Shown: positions 1-6,468, counted from the stretch's first letter. The stretch is DNA of 11,341 nucleotides from an uncultured Veillonella sp. (GCA_934216375.1 CAKQBP010000026.1:1-11341); one strand, 5' to 3'. Numbers and translations: made by a program. The notes: a model not told the origin generated them from the letters alone.

Positions 1-64
1 TCTTGAGGTAATCAAGACGCACGATATAATCGAGAGCTGGGTTAAAGGTAATAGTGTAAATCAT
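1..64 (-). CDS. fruK: 1-phosphofructokinase-like PfkB kinase, N-terminus only
   Basis: This is the 5' end of a minus-strand gene cut by the window edge. The ATG is the complement of 62-64, and 21 codons read MIYTITFNPALDYIVRLDYL followed by K. That opening, with NPALD near residue 8, is the familiar start of the LacC/FruK branch of PfkB sugar-phosphate kinases, which phosphorylate fructose-1-phosphate or tagatose-6-phosphate in the cytoplasm. A good ribosome site, AAGGGGAA, lies about 5 bases before the ATG and fixes the start. The gene follows the nhaC-like stop codon by 28 bases, so it probably shares that transcript. With the pts genes close by, FruK is more likely than LacC, but 21 residues cannot separate them. 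The ATP-binding C-terminal motif lies outside the window. Confidence 0.8.
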   Translation of the reverse strand, partial: MIYTITFNPALDYIVRLDYLK

Positions 65-92
65 ACAATTTCCCCTTTTGAGATAATACTAA

Positions 93-1490
93 TTAGCGTA
101 TGATCGGTTGATCTTGCTTCCGTAATCGTAACCAATAGATGAGTGGTACTAGATATAGGAAGAAGGCAAATGGTACGTAACCTGCGGAACTTGTACCCAT
201 CATGACAACGGGCACGTAGGCAGCGATATTCCACGGTTGCAATGGAGCGATGAGGATGCCGCTATTTTCAAAGTCTAGCATCACATCTTCATCTTGAATA
301 CCTCGTTGAGCGTAGGTAATACGCATAATAGAGTGCGTCATAACTACCGCAATAGCTTGGCTGCATCCAACCGCACCTGTTAAAAAGGCAAGGCCTACAT
401 TGGCAGCAAATACATCGCTCCGTGTCTTAGCTCGTTCTAACAGTTGTCGTATGTCGTTCCAGAAGCCAACCCCTTCAAGCATGCCTGAAATGGCAGTCGC
501 CATGAAAATCGAAAGGGTAGGGATAAACATCGTTTGTAGACCGCCGCCATGAATGATATCAGCGAGTGGATTGTAGTGCGGTAGCTCAAAGCCCATTAAG
601 GTATACCATCCCAACTCAGAAAGTGTAGTTCCTTGATTTGTATAAGCTAGAATGGCCGCTGCTAATGCACTGAGTCCGATAGGCCAACGGATGGATACTT
701 TCAAAGGTAATAGACTAATGACGATGATGACTGGAATCCATAATGTCCAATCTATGTTGAAAATAAAGTGAATTGTATCGGATAGTAAACTATTTTCGTA
801 ATTGAGTGGGTACCACTGAGATAGTAATAGATACAGCACTGTAGAGATGATGAGTGCTGGGATACCATCTTTAAACATGATGGACATATTCGTCGATACC
901 TTTGTATGGGTTAAGGCTGCTACGAGAGACGCACTAGAGGATAGGGGCCCGTTTCGATCACCAAAGTAAGCACCTGCAATAATGGCACCAGCCACGATAT
1001 TTTCTGGAATACTCCCAGCTCTTGCCATCGTGATGAGTACGATGCCTATCGTGCCTACAGTTCCCAGTGCGGTACCCAACAGCATGCTCACCGCAGCTGT
1101 TATTAAAAAGGCACAGACGATAAAGATAGACGGATTAATTAAGTCGATGCCTGTGGCGATGATCATAGGGATAACACCCGCTGCTTGCCACATGGCGATG
1201 AGCCAGCCGATGAGAAGAAAGATTTGCATCACCACGATGGACGTTTTAGCACCTGTCCACGATAGGTTTAATAGTTCCTTTGGTTGATATCCTTTGCGAT
1301 AAAATACAAAGGCCATGATGCACCATACGACAATCAAGGCGTAACCAATGGCGATGCTATTGGCTACAGCAATGAGGATGACGAGAATAGATGTAAGTAG
1401 TCCTAAGAGAGGCTCTATATTCCGTGGCATGAGTGTGCGACCCTGTTGGTATCTTAGGAACGCATTTAATATAAGTTGTAACCATTTCAT
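93..1490 (-). CDS. nhaC: NhaC-family Na+/H+ (or organic acid) antiporter
   Basis: This is a very hydrophobic membrane protein of 465 residues with roughly ten to twelve predicted membrane segments; the first clear one is about residues 29-45. The NhaC-family signature is visible as AGAYFGDRNGPLSSS at 172-186, where the family usually has SGAYFGDxxSPLSDT. Other glycine- and serine-rich stretches follow at 315-321 (GGGLQTM) and 374-381 (VGCSQAIA), with ENSGILIAPLQPWN at 408-421. The family exchanges external protons for internal Na+, and some members (MleN type) swap Na+-lactate for H+-malate, so the substrate is open. The ATG at 1490 is one base after the dapF stop (TAAGATG), which suggests translational coupling, but no Shine-Dalgarno is visible. 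An alternative ATG at 1430 (MPRNIEPLLG, giving 445 residues) has a weak CAGGG upstream and would remove an N-terminal tail that I do not recognise from the family. Confidence 0.85.
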   Translation of the reverse strand: MKWLQLILNAFLRYQQGRTLMPRNIEPLLGLLTSILVILIAVANSIAIGYALIVVWCIMAFVFYRKGYQPKELLNLSWTGAKTSIVVMQIFLLIGWLIAMWQAAGVIPMIIATGIDLINPSIFIVCAFLITAAVSMLLGTALGTVGTIGIVLITMARAGSIPENIVAGAIIAGAYFGDRNGPLSSSASLVAALTHTKVSTNMSIMFKDGIPALIISTVLYLLLSQWYPLNYENSLLSDTIHFIFNIDWTLWIPVIIVISLLPLKVSIRWPIGLSALAAAILAYTNQGTTLSELGWYTLMGFELPHYNPLADIIHGGGLQTMFIPTLSIFMATAISGMLEGVGFWNDIRQLLERAKTRSDVFAANVGLAFLTGAVGCSQAIAVVMTHSIMRITYAQRGIQDEDVMLDFENSGILIAPLQPWNIAAYVPVVMMGTSSAGYVPFAFFLYLVPLIYWLRLRKQDQPIIR

Positions 1491-1491
1491 C

Positions 1492-2325
1492 TTAGTCGAT
1501 AGGAAGTTCTGTTTCGAAGACTTCCTCAGCAGGGCCTGTCATGAGCACCGTGCCATCCTCCAAGTATGAAATATGCAATGTACCTAAATAGAGTTCCACA
1601 TCGACTTCACGGCCTGTTAAGCCCTTTTCAAAGGACATAACGGCAGAGGCACAAGAGCCTGTTCCACAAGCTAAGGTAGCACCAGCGCCGCGCTCCCAAG
1701 TGCGCACCTTGATATGTTTGTCATTTACTACTTCAATGTAGTTTACATTTGTGTTGGCAGGGAAGACATCGTTCTTTTCAAGGATTGGGCCTTGTGTCGT
1801 AACAGGGGCCTTTGTAATGTCGTCAATGAATACCTCCGTATGAGGCACGCCGAGCAATACGGAGCTTACCGTTACGGTCTCACCATTTACATCGAGGTCT
1901 ACGTCGATAACCTTATCCATGTTTACGTTCATAGGAATGTCTTGGGCCTTAAAGAACGGTCTGCCCATGTCTACAGTAACTTGTGTGACTATTCCGTTTT
2001 CGATAGTCAAGGTAGGCTTCATTACGCCTGCTAAGGTTTCGATGGTGAAAGTTTCCTTCGTAGTTTGACCGTGTTCATAAGCGTATTTTGCAAAGCAGCG
2101 AATCGCATTACCGCACATTTCTGCTTCACTACCATCGGAGTTGATGATGCGCATGCGCACATCACAGGTTTCGGAAGGTACTAGGATGGCAAGACCATCA
2201 GCACCAATACCCGTGCGACGATCGCAAAGGCGAATGGCGAGGTCTGTGTAATCTTTCTCAGTCCCTTTTGGGTCGGCAAAGAGGATGAAATCATTACCGA
2301 GACCATGCATTTTTGTTAATTTCAT
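1492..2325 (-). CDS. dapF: diaminopimelate epimerase
   Basis: DapF converts LL-2,6-diaminopimelate to the meso form, the last step before lysine and the source of the meso-DAP cross-linking residue of peptidoglycan; it is cytoplasmic and cofactor-free. The product is 277 residues, the normal family length. It opens MKLTKMHGLGNDF. The two catalytic cysteines are in place: Cys71 in MCGNAIRC (70-77) and Cys220 in the ATLACGTGS block (216-224), preceded by RTWERGAG. NTNVNYIEV at 191-199 is also typical. I chose the ATG at 2325 because AGGAG lies 5 bases upstream and the family starts exactly here. A TTG 15 bases further upstream would place that ribosome site inside the gene. It is the first gene of a minus-strand unit with the nhaC-like gene one base downstream. 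Confidence 0.97.
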   Translation of the reverse strand: MKLTKMHGLGNDFILFADPKGTEKDYTDLAIRLCDRRTGIGADGLAILVPSETCDVRMRIINSDGSEAEMCGNAIRCFAKYAYEHGQTTKETFTIETLAGVMKPTLTIENGIVTQVTVDMGRPFFKAQDIPMNVNMDKVIDVDLDVNGETVTVSSVLLGVPHTEVFIDDITKAPVTTQGPILEKNDVFPANTNVNYIEVVNDKHIKVRTWERGAGATLACGTGSCASAVMSFEKGLTGREVDVELYLGTLHISYLEDGTVLMTGPAEEVFETELPID

Positions 2326-2346
2326 AAAGTCTCCTATCAATAAGTA

Positions 2347-2376
2347 AGACTTTCACCATGAAGCCCGTGAAAGTCT
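2347..2376. promoter_or_regulatory. 10-bp inverted repeat upstream of dapF
   Basis: AGACTTTCAC (2347-2356) and GTGAAAGTCT (2367-2376) are perfect reverse complements separated by 10 bases. The repeat starts 22 bases upstream of the dapF start, so it would lie in the 5' leader or at the promoter. It has no T-tract on either side, which argues against a terminator. It could be an operator for a dimeric regulator or a leader hairpin, and the sequence alone does not say which. Confidence 0.5.
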
Positions 2377-2591
2377 CATATATATTATTATATATTCTAT
2401 ATTATAATATTATATCATAAATAGGCCTTAAGCATGGCATGGAATCGTATAAATTTATAGCAAAATAAAGGGAAAATAAGGAAAGCTTACAGCGTTTATT
2501 AAGAGTTATAATAAAATAAAAAATGCCCCATGTGGGACGGTTATTTAAGGGGATATAGGTATTTGGATTACTTTATTGTTTAACCGAGAAA

Positions 2592-2600
2592 TGATAAAAT
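2592..2600 (+). promoter_or_regulatory. ptsI promoter candidate (extended -10)
   Basis: TGATAAAAT is an extended -10 (TG, one base, TAAAAT at 2595-2600). The 17-bp-spaced -35 position holds only TTTATT (2572-2577), so recognition would rest on the TG. The leader to the ptsI ATG would be about 35 bases. A second -10 (TATAAT, 2507-2512) is possible further upstream. Confidence 0.4.
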
Positions 2601-2641
2601 AAAAAGTAATGTAGCTAATTGAAATGGAAAGAGGAACACAT

Positions 2642-4369
2642 ATGCGAATTCAAGGGATTTCTGGATCTCGTGGCGTTGCAGTAGGCAATGTATATAGATA
2701 TATTCAAGAGGAAATTGTCATTCCTGATTACACTGTAGCGGAAGACAAGGTAGAAGAAGAAATTGGCAAGTTTGCAACTGCTATGGCATCTACCTTAAAA
2801 CAATTGGATACTATTCGTAAAAAAGCGTTGGATGAAATGGGACCAGAAGAGGCCGCTATTTTTGAAGCGCACATGCAAATCGCTCAAGACCCATCCTTGT
2901 CTGACGGAATTAAATCCCTTGTTGAGTCTAGCCATATGAATGTGGTAGCGGCTACGGCTCAAACAATTGAAACCTTTGCAAATATCTTTCTCGGCATGGA
3001 AGACGCCTATATGCGTGAACGAGGCGCAGATATTAAGGATATCGGTGATCGTTTGATGCGTAATATGTTAGGCATGAACCCTCGCGGTTTATCACATATT
3101 TCTGGCGAGGTTATCTTGGTGGCTCATGATTTGGCACCATCTGATACGGCATCCCTTGATAAAGCGGTAGTAAATGGTATCGTTACGGCAGCAGGTGGCC
3201 CTACATCTCATGCGGCTATTATGGCTCGCACCTTAGAGATTCCTGCAGTTATGGGCGTTGGTGATATTGAAAGCTTTGCAGATGGCGATAAGGCAGTCGT
3301 TCTTGGTACGGATGGTATCGTGGAAATCAATCCATCTGATGCGGATTGGACGGAGTATACAAATCAAGCGTTGGCGTTCCAAGAGGAATTAAAACGGTTG
3401 CGCGAATCTGCTAATCTTGAAGCTACCACTACTGATGGTCACCATGTAGAATTATTTGGTAACATCGGCAAGGCAAAGGATGCTAAACATGCGCTCACTA
3501 TGGGTGCGCAAGGTATTGGTTTGTATCGTACAGAATTTCTTTACATGGAAAACGATGAATTGCCTACAGAAGATGTACAATTTGAAGAATATAAAAAGGT
3601 TGCCCAAGATATGAAGGGGCAACCAGTTATCATTCGCACCATGGACATCGGTGGTGATAAGGAGTTGAAATGCCTTGATTTGCCAAGTGAAATGAATCCA
3701 TTCCTCGGCTATCGTGCCATTCGTATTTCTTTAAATCGCCCAGATATCTTTAAGGTACAATTGCGTGCCTTATTACGAGCTAGTGCGTTTGGTGACATTC
3801 ACATTATGTATCCTATGATTGCTTCCGTTGAGGAAGTGAAACAAGCGAATGATATGCTTAGTGAATGTAAGACGGAGCTGGCGGCTGAAGGAAAGGATTT
3901 TAATAAGGATATCAAGGTTGGCATTATGATCGAAGTACCAGCGGCAGCTGTTATATCTCCAATCCTTGCTAAATATGTAGACTTCTTTAGTATCGGTACG
4001 AATGATCTTTGCCAATACACATTGGCAGTAGACCGTATGAACGAAGCAATCGGTAGCTTGTATCAACCATTGCATCCAGGTGTGTTACGTCTTATTAAGC
4101 ACGTCATTGACGCTAGTCATGAGCAAGGTAAATTTACAGGTATGTGTGGTGAGCTTGCTAGTGATCCTGTGGCGACTATGATTTTATTAGGTCTTGGTCT
4201 CGACGAATTTTCCATGACTGCTTCTTCGATTCCTCTTATTAAAAATATCTTGCGTTCTGTTTCCAAAGCAGAATGTGAAGAGGTGGCAAATAAAGCACTT
4301 ACTATGGACACAGCAGAAGAAATTACAGAATATGCTAAATCTGTATTAGCTGAAAAAAACTTATTATAA
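2642..4369 (+). CDS. ptsI: PTS enzyme I (phosphoenolpyruvate-protein phosphotransferase)
   Basis: Enzyme I takes phosphate from phosphoenolpyruvate onto a histidine and passes it to HPr, the first step of all PTS sugar uptake; it is a cytoplasmic dimer. At 575 residues it matches the E. coli protein in length, and its active-site residues fall at the positions I recall for E. coli: phospho-His190 (189 in E. coli) in GGPTSHAAIMAR (185-196), Arg296 in GLYRTEF, Arg332 in IRTMDIGGDKE, Glu431, Asp455 in IGTNDLCQYT, and Cys502 in GMCGELASDP. The N-terminal HPr-binding and phospho-histidine domains occupy about 1-230 and the PEP-binding barrel about 260-575. The start at 2642 follows AGAGGA with 6 bases of spacing, and an in-frame ATG at 2624 would precede that site. 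ptsH follows after 169 bases, an order reversed from the usual ptsH-ptsI. Confidence 0.98.
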   Translation: MRIQGISGSRGVAVGNVYRYIQEEIVIPDYTVAEDKVEEEIGKFATAMASTLKQLDTIRKKALDEMGPEEAAIFEAHMQIAQDPSLSDGIKSLVESSHMNVVAATAQTIETFANIFLGMEDAYMRERGADIKDIGDRLMRNMLGMNPRGLSHISGEVILVAHDLAPSDTASLDKAVVNGIVTAAGGPTSHAAIMARTLEIPAVMGVGDIESFADGDKAVVLGTDGIVEINPSDADWTEYTNQALAFQEELKRLRESANLEATTTDGHHVELFGNIGKAKDAKHALTMGAQGIGLYRTEFLYMENDELPTEDVQFEEYKKVAQDMKGQPVIIRTMDIGGDKELKCLDLPSEMNPFLGYRAIRISLNRPDIFKVQLRALLRASAFGDIHIMYPMIASVEEVKQANDMLSECKTELAAEGKDFNKDIKVGIMIEVPAAAVISPILAKYVDFFSIGTNDLCQYTLAVDRMNEAIGSLYQPLHPGVLRLIKHVIDASHEQGKFTGMCGELASDPVATMILLGLGLDEFSMTASSIPLIKNILRSVSKAECEEVANKALTMDTAEEITEYAKSVLAEKNLL

Positions 4370-4410
4370 TTTTGTACATATAAATTATATTTGTTTTTAA
4401 GACATTGCCA

Positions 4411-4439
4411 GATAACTAGTGGTGGGACTACTAGTCATC
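4411..4439 (+). other. hairpin between ptsI and ptsH
   Basis: ACTAGTGGT (4415-4423) pairs with ACTACTAGT (4427-4435) around a GGG loop, including one G-U pair, and three more outer pairs follow after one mismatch. No T-run follows, so this is not a normal intrinsic terminator. It could protect or cut the 3' end of ptsI mRNA, or lower read-through into ptsH. Confidence 0.45.
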
Positions 4440-4452
4440 ATATTAAATATAC

Positions 4453-4482
4453 TTGAATTGATACGTATACAATTGATACAAT
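4453..4482 (+). promoter_or_regulatory. ptsH promoter candidate with 9-bp direct repeat
   Basis: TTGAAT (4453-4458) and TACAAT (4477-4482) are spaced 18 bases apart, giving a leader of about 50 bases before ptsH. Overlapping them, AATTGATAC occurs twice (4456-4464 and 4471-4479) with a 15-base period, around the palindrome ATACGTAT (4461-4468). This is a plausible promoter with a possible regulator site. If it is active, ptsH can be made independently of ptsI. Confidence 0.45.
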
Positions 4483-4502
4483 ATATCTATTAGAACGTAT
4501 GA

Positions 4503-4519
4503 GATAGGCTCTGCCTATC
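4503..4519 (+). promoter_or_regulatory. leader hairpin just before ptsH ribosome site
   Basis: GATAGGC (4503-4509) and GCCTATC (4513-4519) form a perfect 7-bp stem with a three-base TCT loop. It ends 8 bases before the AAGAGG Shine-Dalgarno (4528-4533) of ptsH. It does not cover that site, so it may stabilise the mRNA 5' end or tune ribosome access. Confidence 0.5.
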
Positions 4520-4538
4520 GAGATAGAAAGAGGTTATC

Positions 4539-4799
4539 ATGAAAGAATTAACAGTAGAAATTACTAACGAATCTGGTTTACATGCTCGTCCGGCTACAGC
4601 CTTCACACAATTGGCTGCTAAGTTTGCTTCCAAAGTGACTATCGCTGCTAATGGTAAAACGGTAGATGCTAAATCCATCTTAACTGTATTGACTTTGGGT
4701 GCTACAAAAGGTACATCCGTTACATTGACTGCTGACGGTGCTGACGAAGATGATGCACTCGCTGCATTGAGCGAATTCTTAACAACTAACCATGATTAA
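4539..4799 (+). CDS. ptsH: PTS phosphocarrier protein HPr
   Basis: HPr is the small cytoplasmic carrier that takes phosphate from enzyme I and hands it to the sugar-specific EIIA proteins. It has 86 residues, the normal length. The active-site His15 lies in GLHARPAT (13-20), and the regulatory Ser46 is kept in DAKSILTVLTLGA (43-55). Ser46 is the site that HPr kinase modifies in Firmicutes to signal carbon status; whether this organism has the kinase cannot be seen here. The ATG follows AAGAGG by 5 bases. The gene lies downstream of ptsI on the same strand but has its own promoter candidate, and a strong terminator begins 12 bases after its stop codon. Confidence 0.97.
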   Translation: MKELTVEITNESGLHARPATAFTQLAAKFASKVTIAANGKTVDAKSILTVLTLGATKGTSVTLTADGADEDDALAALSEFLTTNHD

Positions 4800-4811
4800 T
4801 ATTGGGGTAAT

Positions 4812-4894
4812 AAAAAGGACCCTACATTTTGAACTGCACCTCCCGAAATTATGTCTAATTTTTTGGGTGCAATTCATTTGTAGAGTCCTTTTTT
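4812..4894. terminator. long bidirectional terminator between ptsH and csoR-like gene
   Basis: Arms of about 29 bases pair across a 24-base loop. AAAAAGGAC (4812-4820) pairs with GTCCTTTTT (4885-4893), CTACA (4822-4826) with TGTAG (4879-4883), TGAA (4830-4833) with TTCA (4873-4876), and TGCACC (4835-4840) with GGTGCA (4866-4871). T-tracts close both ends (4889-4894 on plus; complement of 4812-4816 on minus), so it can stop both convergent genes. The csoR stop codon lies inside the T-tract. Both single mismatches (C4821/A4884 and C4834/A4872) become U-G pairs in the minus-strand RNA, so the fold is better in that direction. Confidence 0.88.
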
Positions 4895-5171
4895 ATTTAC
4901 CCATATTTGCAAAGCGCTCTACAGCTTTTGTAAAGTCGCTAATGGTTTTTTCTACGTCACCATGTTCGATACCATCTCGTACGCAGTGGTTGATATGTCC
5001 TTCAAGAATTACTTGCCCTACTTTATGTAGTGCAGATTTAGCTGCATTAATTTGGCTCAACACATCTTCGCAGGGAATGTCTTCTTCAATCATTCGATCA
5101 ATAGCTTGCACTTGACCTAAGATTTTACGCAATCGACGATGCAGATTTTCTGAATCCATACACTGTTTCAT
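4893..5171 (-). CDS. csoR: CsoR/FrmR-family metal- or thiol-sensing repressor
   Basis: This is a small all-helical repressor of 92 residues, typical of the CsoR/RcnR/FrmR (DUF156) family, whose tetramers leave DNA on binding Cu(I), Ni/Co, formaldehyde or sulfur species. The family core RRLRKILGQVQAIDRMIEED occupies residues 12-31. The metal-site residues are Cys34, His59 and Cys63, the C-H-C pattern and spacing of copper-sensing CsoR (36, 61, 65 in the mycobacterial protein). A persulfide sensor (CstR) would lack the His, and FrmR would lack the last Cys. The start at 5171 follows GGAGGAG with good spacing; an in-frame ATG at 5201 lies 5' of that ribosome site. No copper pump or chaperone gene adjoins it, so its target is unknown. 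The gene symbol reflects the residue pattern only. Confidence 0.85.
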   Translation of the reverse strand: MKQCMDSENLHRRLRKILGQVQAIDRMIEEDIPCEDVLSQINAAKSALHKVGQVILEGHINHCVRDGIEHGDVEKTISDFTKAVERFANMGK

Positions 5172-5208
5172 ATTACTCCTCCATAGGCATGTTTTTATCA
5201 TCTCATAT

Positions 5209-5238
5209 ATTATACTCTATTTAAAGTTTTTAATACAA
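5209..5238 (-). promoter_or_regulatory. csoR promoter
   Basis: On the minus strand TTGTAT (complement of 5233-5238) and a perfect TATAAT (complement of 5209-5214) are 18 bases apart. The -10 lies 37 bases before the csoR ATG, a normal short leader. Confidence 0.6.
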
Positions 5239-5371
5239 CTTAATAAGTATAACTAATATGCATTAATCGGTATTTATAGATATATAGTATCGTGCCGTTA
5301 TAAGATATATTAAATATATTTGTAGTATGAGTGGTCGTCAGAAACTAGTGTTTTACATATCTTCTTCTTGA

Positions 5372-5400
5372 TTGATGTGATACAATACATTTAATATACT
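5372..5400 (+). promoter_or_regulatory. mtgA promoter candidate
   Basis: TTGATG (5372-5377) and TATACT (5395-5400) are 17 bases apart, which leaves a leader of about 95 bases. A second pair, TTGTAT (5407-5412) with TATAGA (5430-5435), is also 17 bases apart, and an extended -10 TGATACAAT lies at 5378-5386. The sequence cannot say which is used. Confidence 0.4.
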
Positions 5401-5502
5401 TTATATTTGTATATGTATATAAGGTATTGTATAGATGGCTAGATTATAAACCTATATTTACATATGTTTATATTACAGACCTTTAAGAAATAGGTGAAAG
5501 AA

Positions 5503-6309
5503 ATGAAAGTATTTCGCTACCTTCGAAACCTAGTTGTATTCGTGGTGGTCATGATTTTGGCTATGTTTATCTATGACGGATACCATAGCTTTCAAGGGAC
5601 AAATCGTGAGAGTAAAGCTCATACACTTGTTGAAAAACAAATAGAACAAAGTGAAGACACGCTCAGTCGTACAGATCGAATTATACGCCTGTTTACATTT
5701 AGAGATAAAGTACAGATAGCTCTTAATCAACGTGTTTCAAAAGAGCATTGGGTGAAAGGGGATGTTATTCCTGAGTATACAAAAAATGCATTAATCGCTA
5801 TTGAGGATAAGCGGTATTATAAACATGGAGCTATTGATGTACTCGGTATTATTCGCGCCTTGTACACAAACACTATAGCAGGTGAAACGCTAGAAGGCGG
5901 TAGTACTATTACGCAACAACTTGTAAAAAATCTGTTCCTTTCCTCGAAGCGTATCATGAGTCGTAAGGTGGAAGAGGCCATCCTCGCTAGTGAAATGGAA
6001 CATTACTACTCTAAGGAAGAAATCCTTATCATGTACTTGAATACCGTATATTATGGTCATAATTATTACGGTATCTATGAAGCAGCTCACGGATACTTTG
6101 GGACAAGCCCAAGCCGATTAACATTGGGGCAAAGTGCTTTGCTCGCTGCATTACCCAATGCACCGTCCTATTTAGATCCTTATACGAACTATGAAGGAGC
6201 AAAGGCTCGACAAAAGCTGGTGCTCGAACAAATGGTAGACCAAGGCATGATTACACAAGCCGAGGCAGACTATGCGTACGAACAGGACTTGGAGCTTGTG
6301 GAAGAATAA
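5503..6309 (+). CDS. mtgA: monofunctional peptidoglycan glycosyltransferase (GT51)
   Basis: It polymerises lipid II into glycan strands on the outer face of the cytoplasmic membrane. It has 268 residues with one N-terminal membrane segment (about 9-24) and then a complete GT51 domain. Motif 1 is EDKRYYKHGAID (101-112) with catalytic Glu101. Motif 2 is GGSTITQQLVKN (132-143), motif 3 RKVEEAILASEME (154-166), motif 4 KEEILIMYLNTVYYG (171-185) and motif 5 AALPNAPSYLDP (215-226). The protein ends soon after the domain with no transpeptidase, so it is a stand-alone transglycosylase rather than a class A PBP. I chose the ATG at 5503 because AGGTG lies 6 bases before it. A GTG at 5494 is in frame but overlaps that site. 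It looks monocistronic, between a divergent gene and a hairpin terminator. Confidence 0.93.
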   Translation: MKVFRYLRNLVVFVVVMILAMFIYDGYHSFQGTNRESKAHTLVEKQIEQSEDTLSRTDRIIRLFTFRDKVQIALNQRVSKEHWVKGDVIPEYTKNALIAIEDKRYYKHGAIDVLGIIRALYTNTIAGETLEGGSTITQQLVKNLFLSSKRIMSRKVEEAILASEMEHYYSKEEILIMYLNTVYYGHNYYGIYEAAHGYFGTSPSRLTLGQSALLAALPNAPSYLDPYTNYEGAKARQKLVLEQMVDQGMITQAEADYAYEQDLELVEE

Positions 6310-6321
6310 CTTAATATATTT

Positions 6322-6363
6322 AATAAGCTATATCTGGTGTTCGATTACTAGATATAGCTTATT
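6322..6363 (+). terminator. hairpin terminator after mtgA
   Basis: AATAAGCTATATCT (6322-6335) pairs perfectly with AGATATAGCTTATT (6350-6363), and three inner pairs (GGT with ACT, one G-U) extend the stem around an 8-base loop. The 3' side is U-rich (CTTATTTATT) rather than a pure T-run, so termination may be partial, but the position 12 bases after the stop codon fits. Confidence 0.65.
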
Positions 6364-6393
6364 TATTAGTTCGTAAACGAAATATATTATTAA

Positions 6394-6430
6394 AATGAAT
6401 AAAAATAATGCTTGCATTTATAATTATACA
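6394..6430. promoter_or_regulatory. ArgR/AhrC-like operator boxes at argG promoter
   Basis: Two imperfect ARG boxes lie side by side. AATGAATAAAAAT (6394-6406) matches the left half of the known 18-bp box (TGAAT, four A/T, AT), but its right half is poor. TTGCATTTATAATTATACA (6412-6430) is a looser match to the whole box. The second overlaps the -35 and spacer of the argG promoter, where a repressor would act. The roughly 17-bp offset is shorter than the 21 bp usual for tandem boxes, so this is a candidate only. Confidence 0.4.
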
Positions 6431-6440
6431 GGTGTATACT
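6412..6440 (+). promoter_or_regulatory. argGH promoter
   Basis: TTGCAT (6412-6417) and TATACT (6435-6440) are exactly 17 bases apart in an AT-rich setting. This is the best sigma70-type promoter in the window. Transcription would start near 6447, leaving a leader of about 115 bases before argG. Confidence 0.7.
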
Positions 6441-6468
6441 ATTTTTTGTCAGAAGGAGAAAATACCTA

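Larger units (their letters stand above)
2326..2641. other. divergent dapF/ptsI intergenic region
   Basis: This 316-bp gene-free stretch lies between the divergent dapF and ptsI genes. It contains a 10-bp perfect inverted repeat near dapF, and an almost pure A/T tract at about 2377-2417 with several TATAAT-like hexamers on the minus strand that could serve dapF. A TATAAT on the plus strand at 2507-2512 lacks a good -35. A short CCC-ATGT-GGG hairpin lies at about 2526-2535, and a better ptsI promoter candidate is listed separately. I see no convincing ORF or RNA gene here. Confidence 0.6.
5172..5502. other. divergent csoR/mtgA intergenic region
   Basis: This is 331 bp of very AT-rich DNA between two divergent genes. 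It holds a minus-strand promoter for the csoR-like gene and plus-strand promoter candidates for the transglycosylase (both listed), and a 7-bp inverted repeat, TATAAAC (5445-5451) with GTTTATA (5466-5472), in the mtgA leader. I see no ORF of note, no RNA gene and no G-tract palindrome of the kind expected for a CsoR operator. Confidence 0.6.

Noticed and set aside
982..1569. Plus-strand ORFs opposite the nhaC-like gene and the end of dapF
   Set aside because: They are antisense shadows of well-supported minus-strand genes with no family resemblance or ribosome site.
2326..2340. TTG start at 2340 giving a longer DapF
   Set aside because: The AGGAG ribosome site would lie inside the gene, and the DapF family begins at MKLTKMHGLGND, which is the ATG at 2325.
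2353..2379. Eight-residue minus-strand ORF in the dapF leader
   Set aside because: It has no ribosome site and lies inside the inverted repeat and AT tract; most likely chance.
2624..2641. Upstream in-frame ATG for ptsI at 2624
   Set aside because: AGAGGA lies between it and the ATG at 2642, and 2642 yields the standard 575-residue enzyme.
4792..5115. Plus-strand ORF across the terminator and the csoR-like gene
   Set aside because: It is the antisense of a recognisable repressor and runs through a terminator.
5172..5201. Upstream in-frame ATG for the csoR-like gene at 5201
   Set aside because: The GGAGGAG site lies between the two ATGs and serves the one at 5171; the extra ten residues are not family-like.
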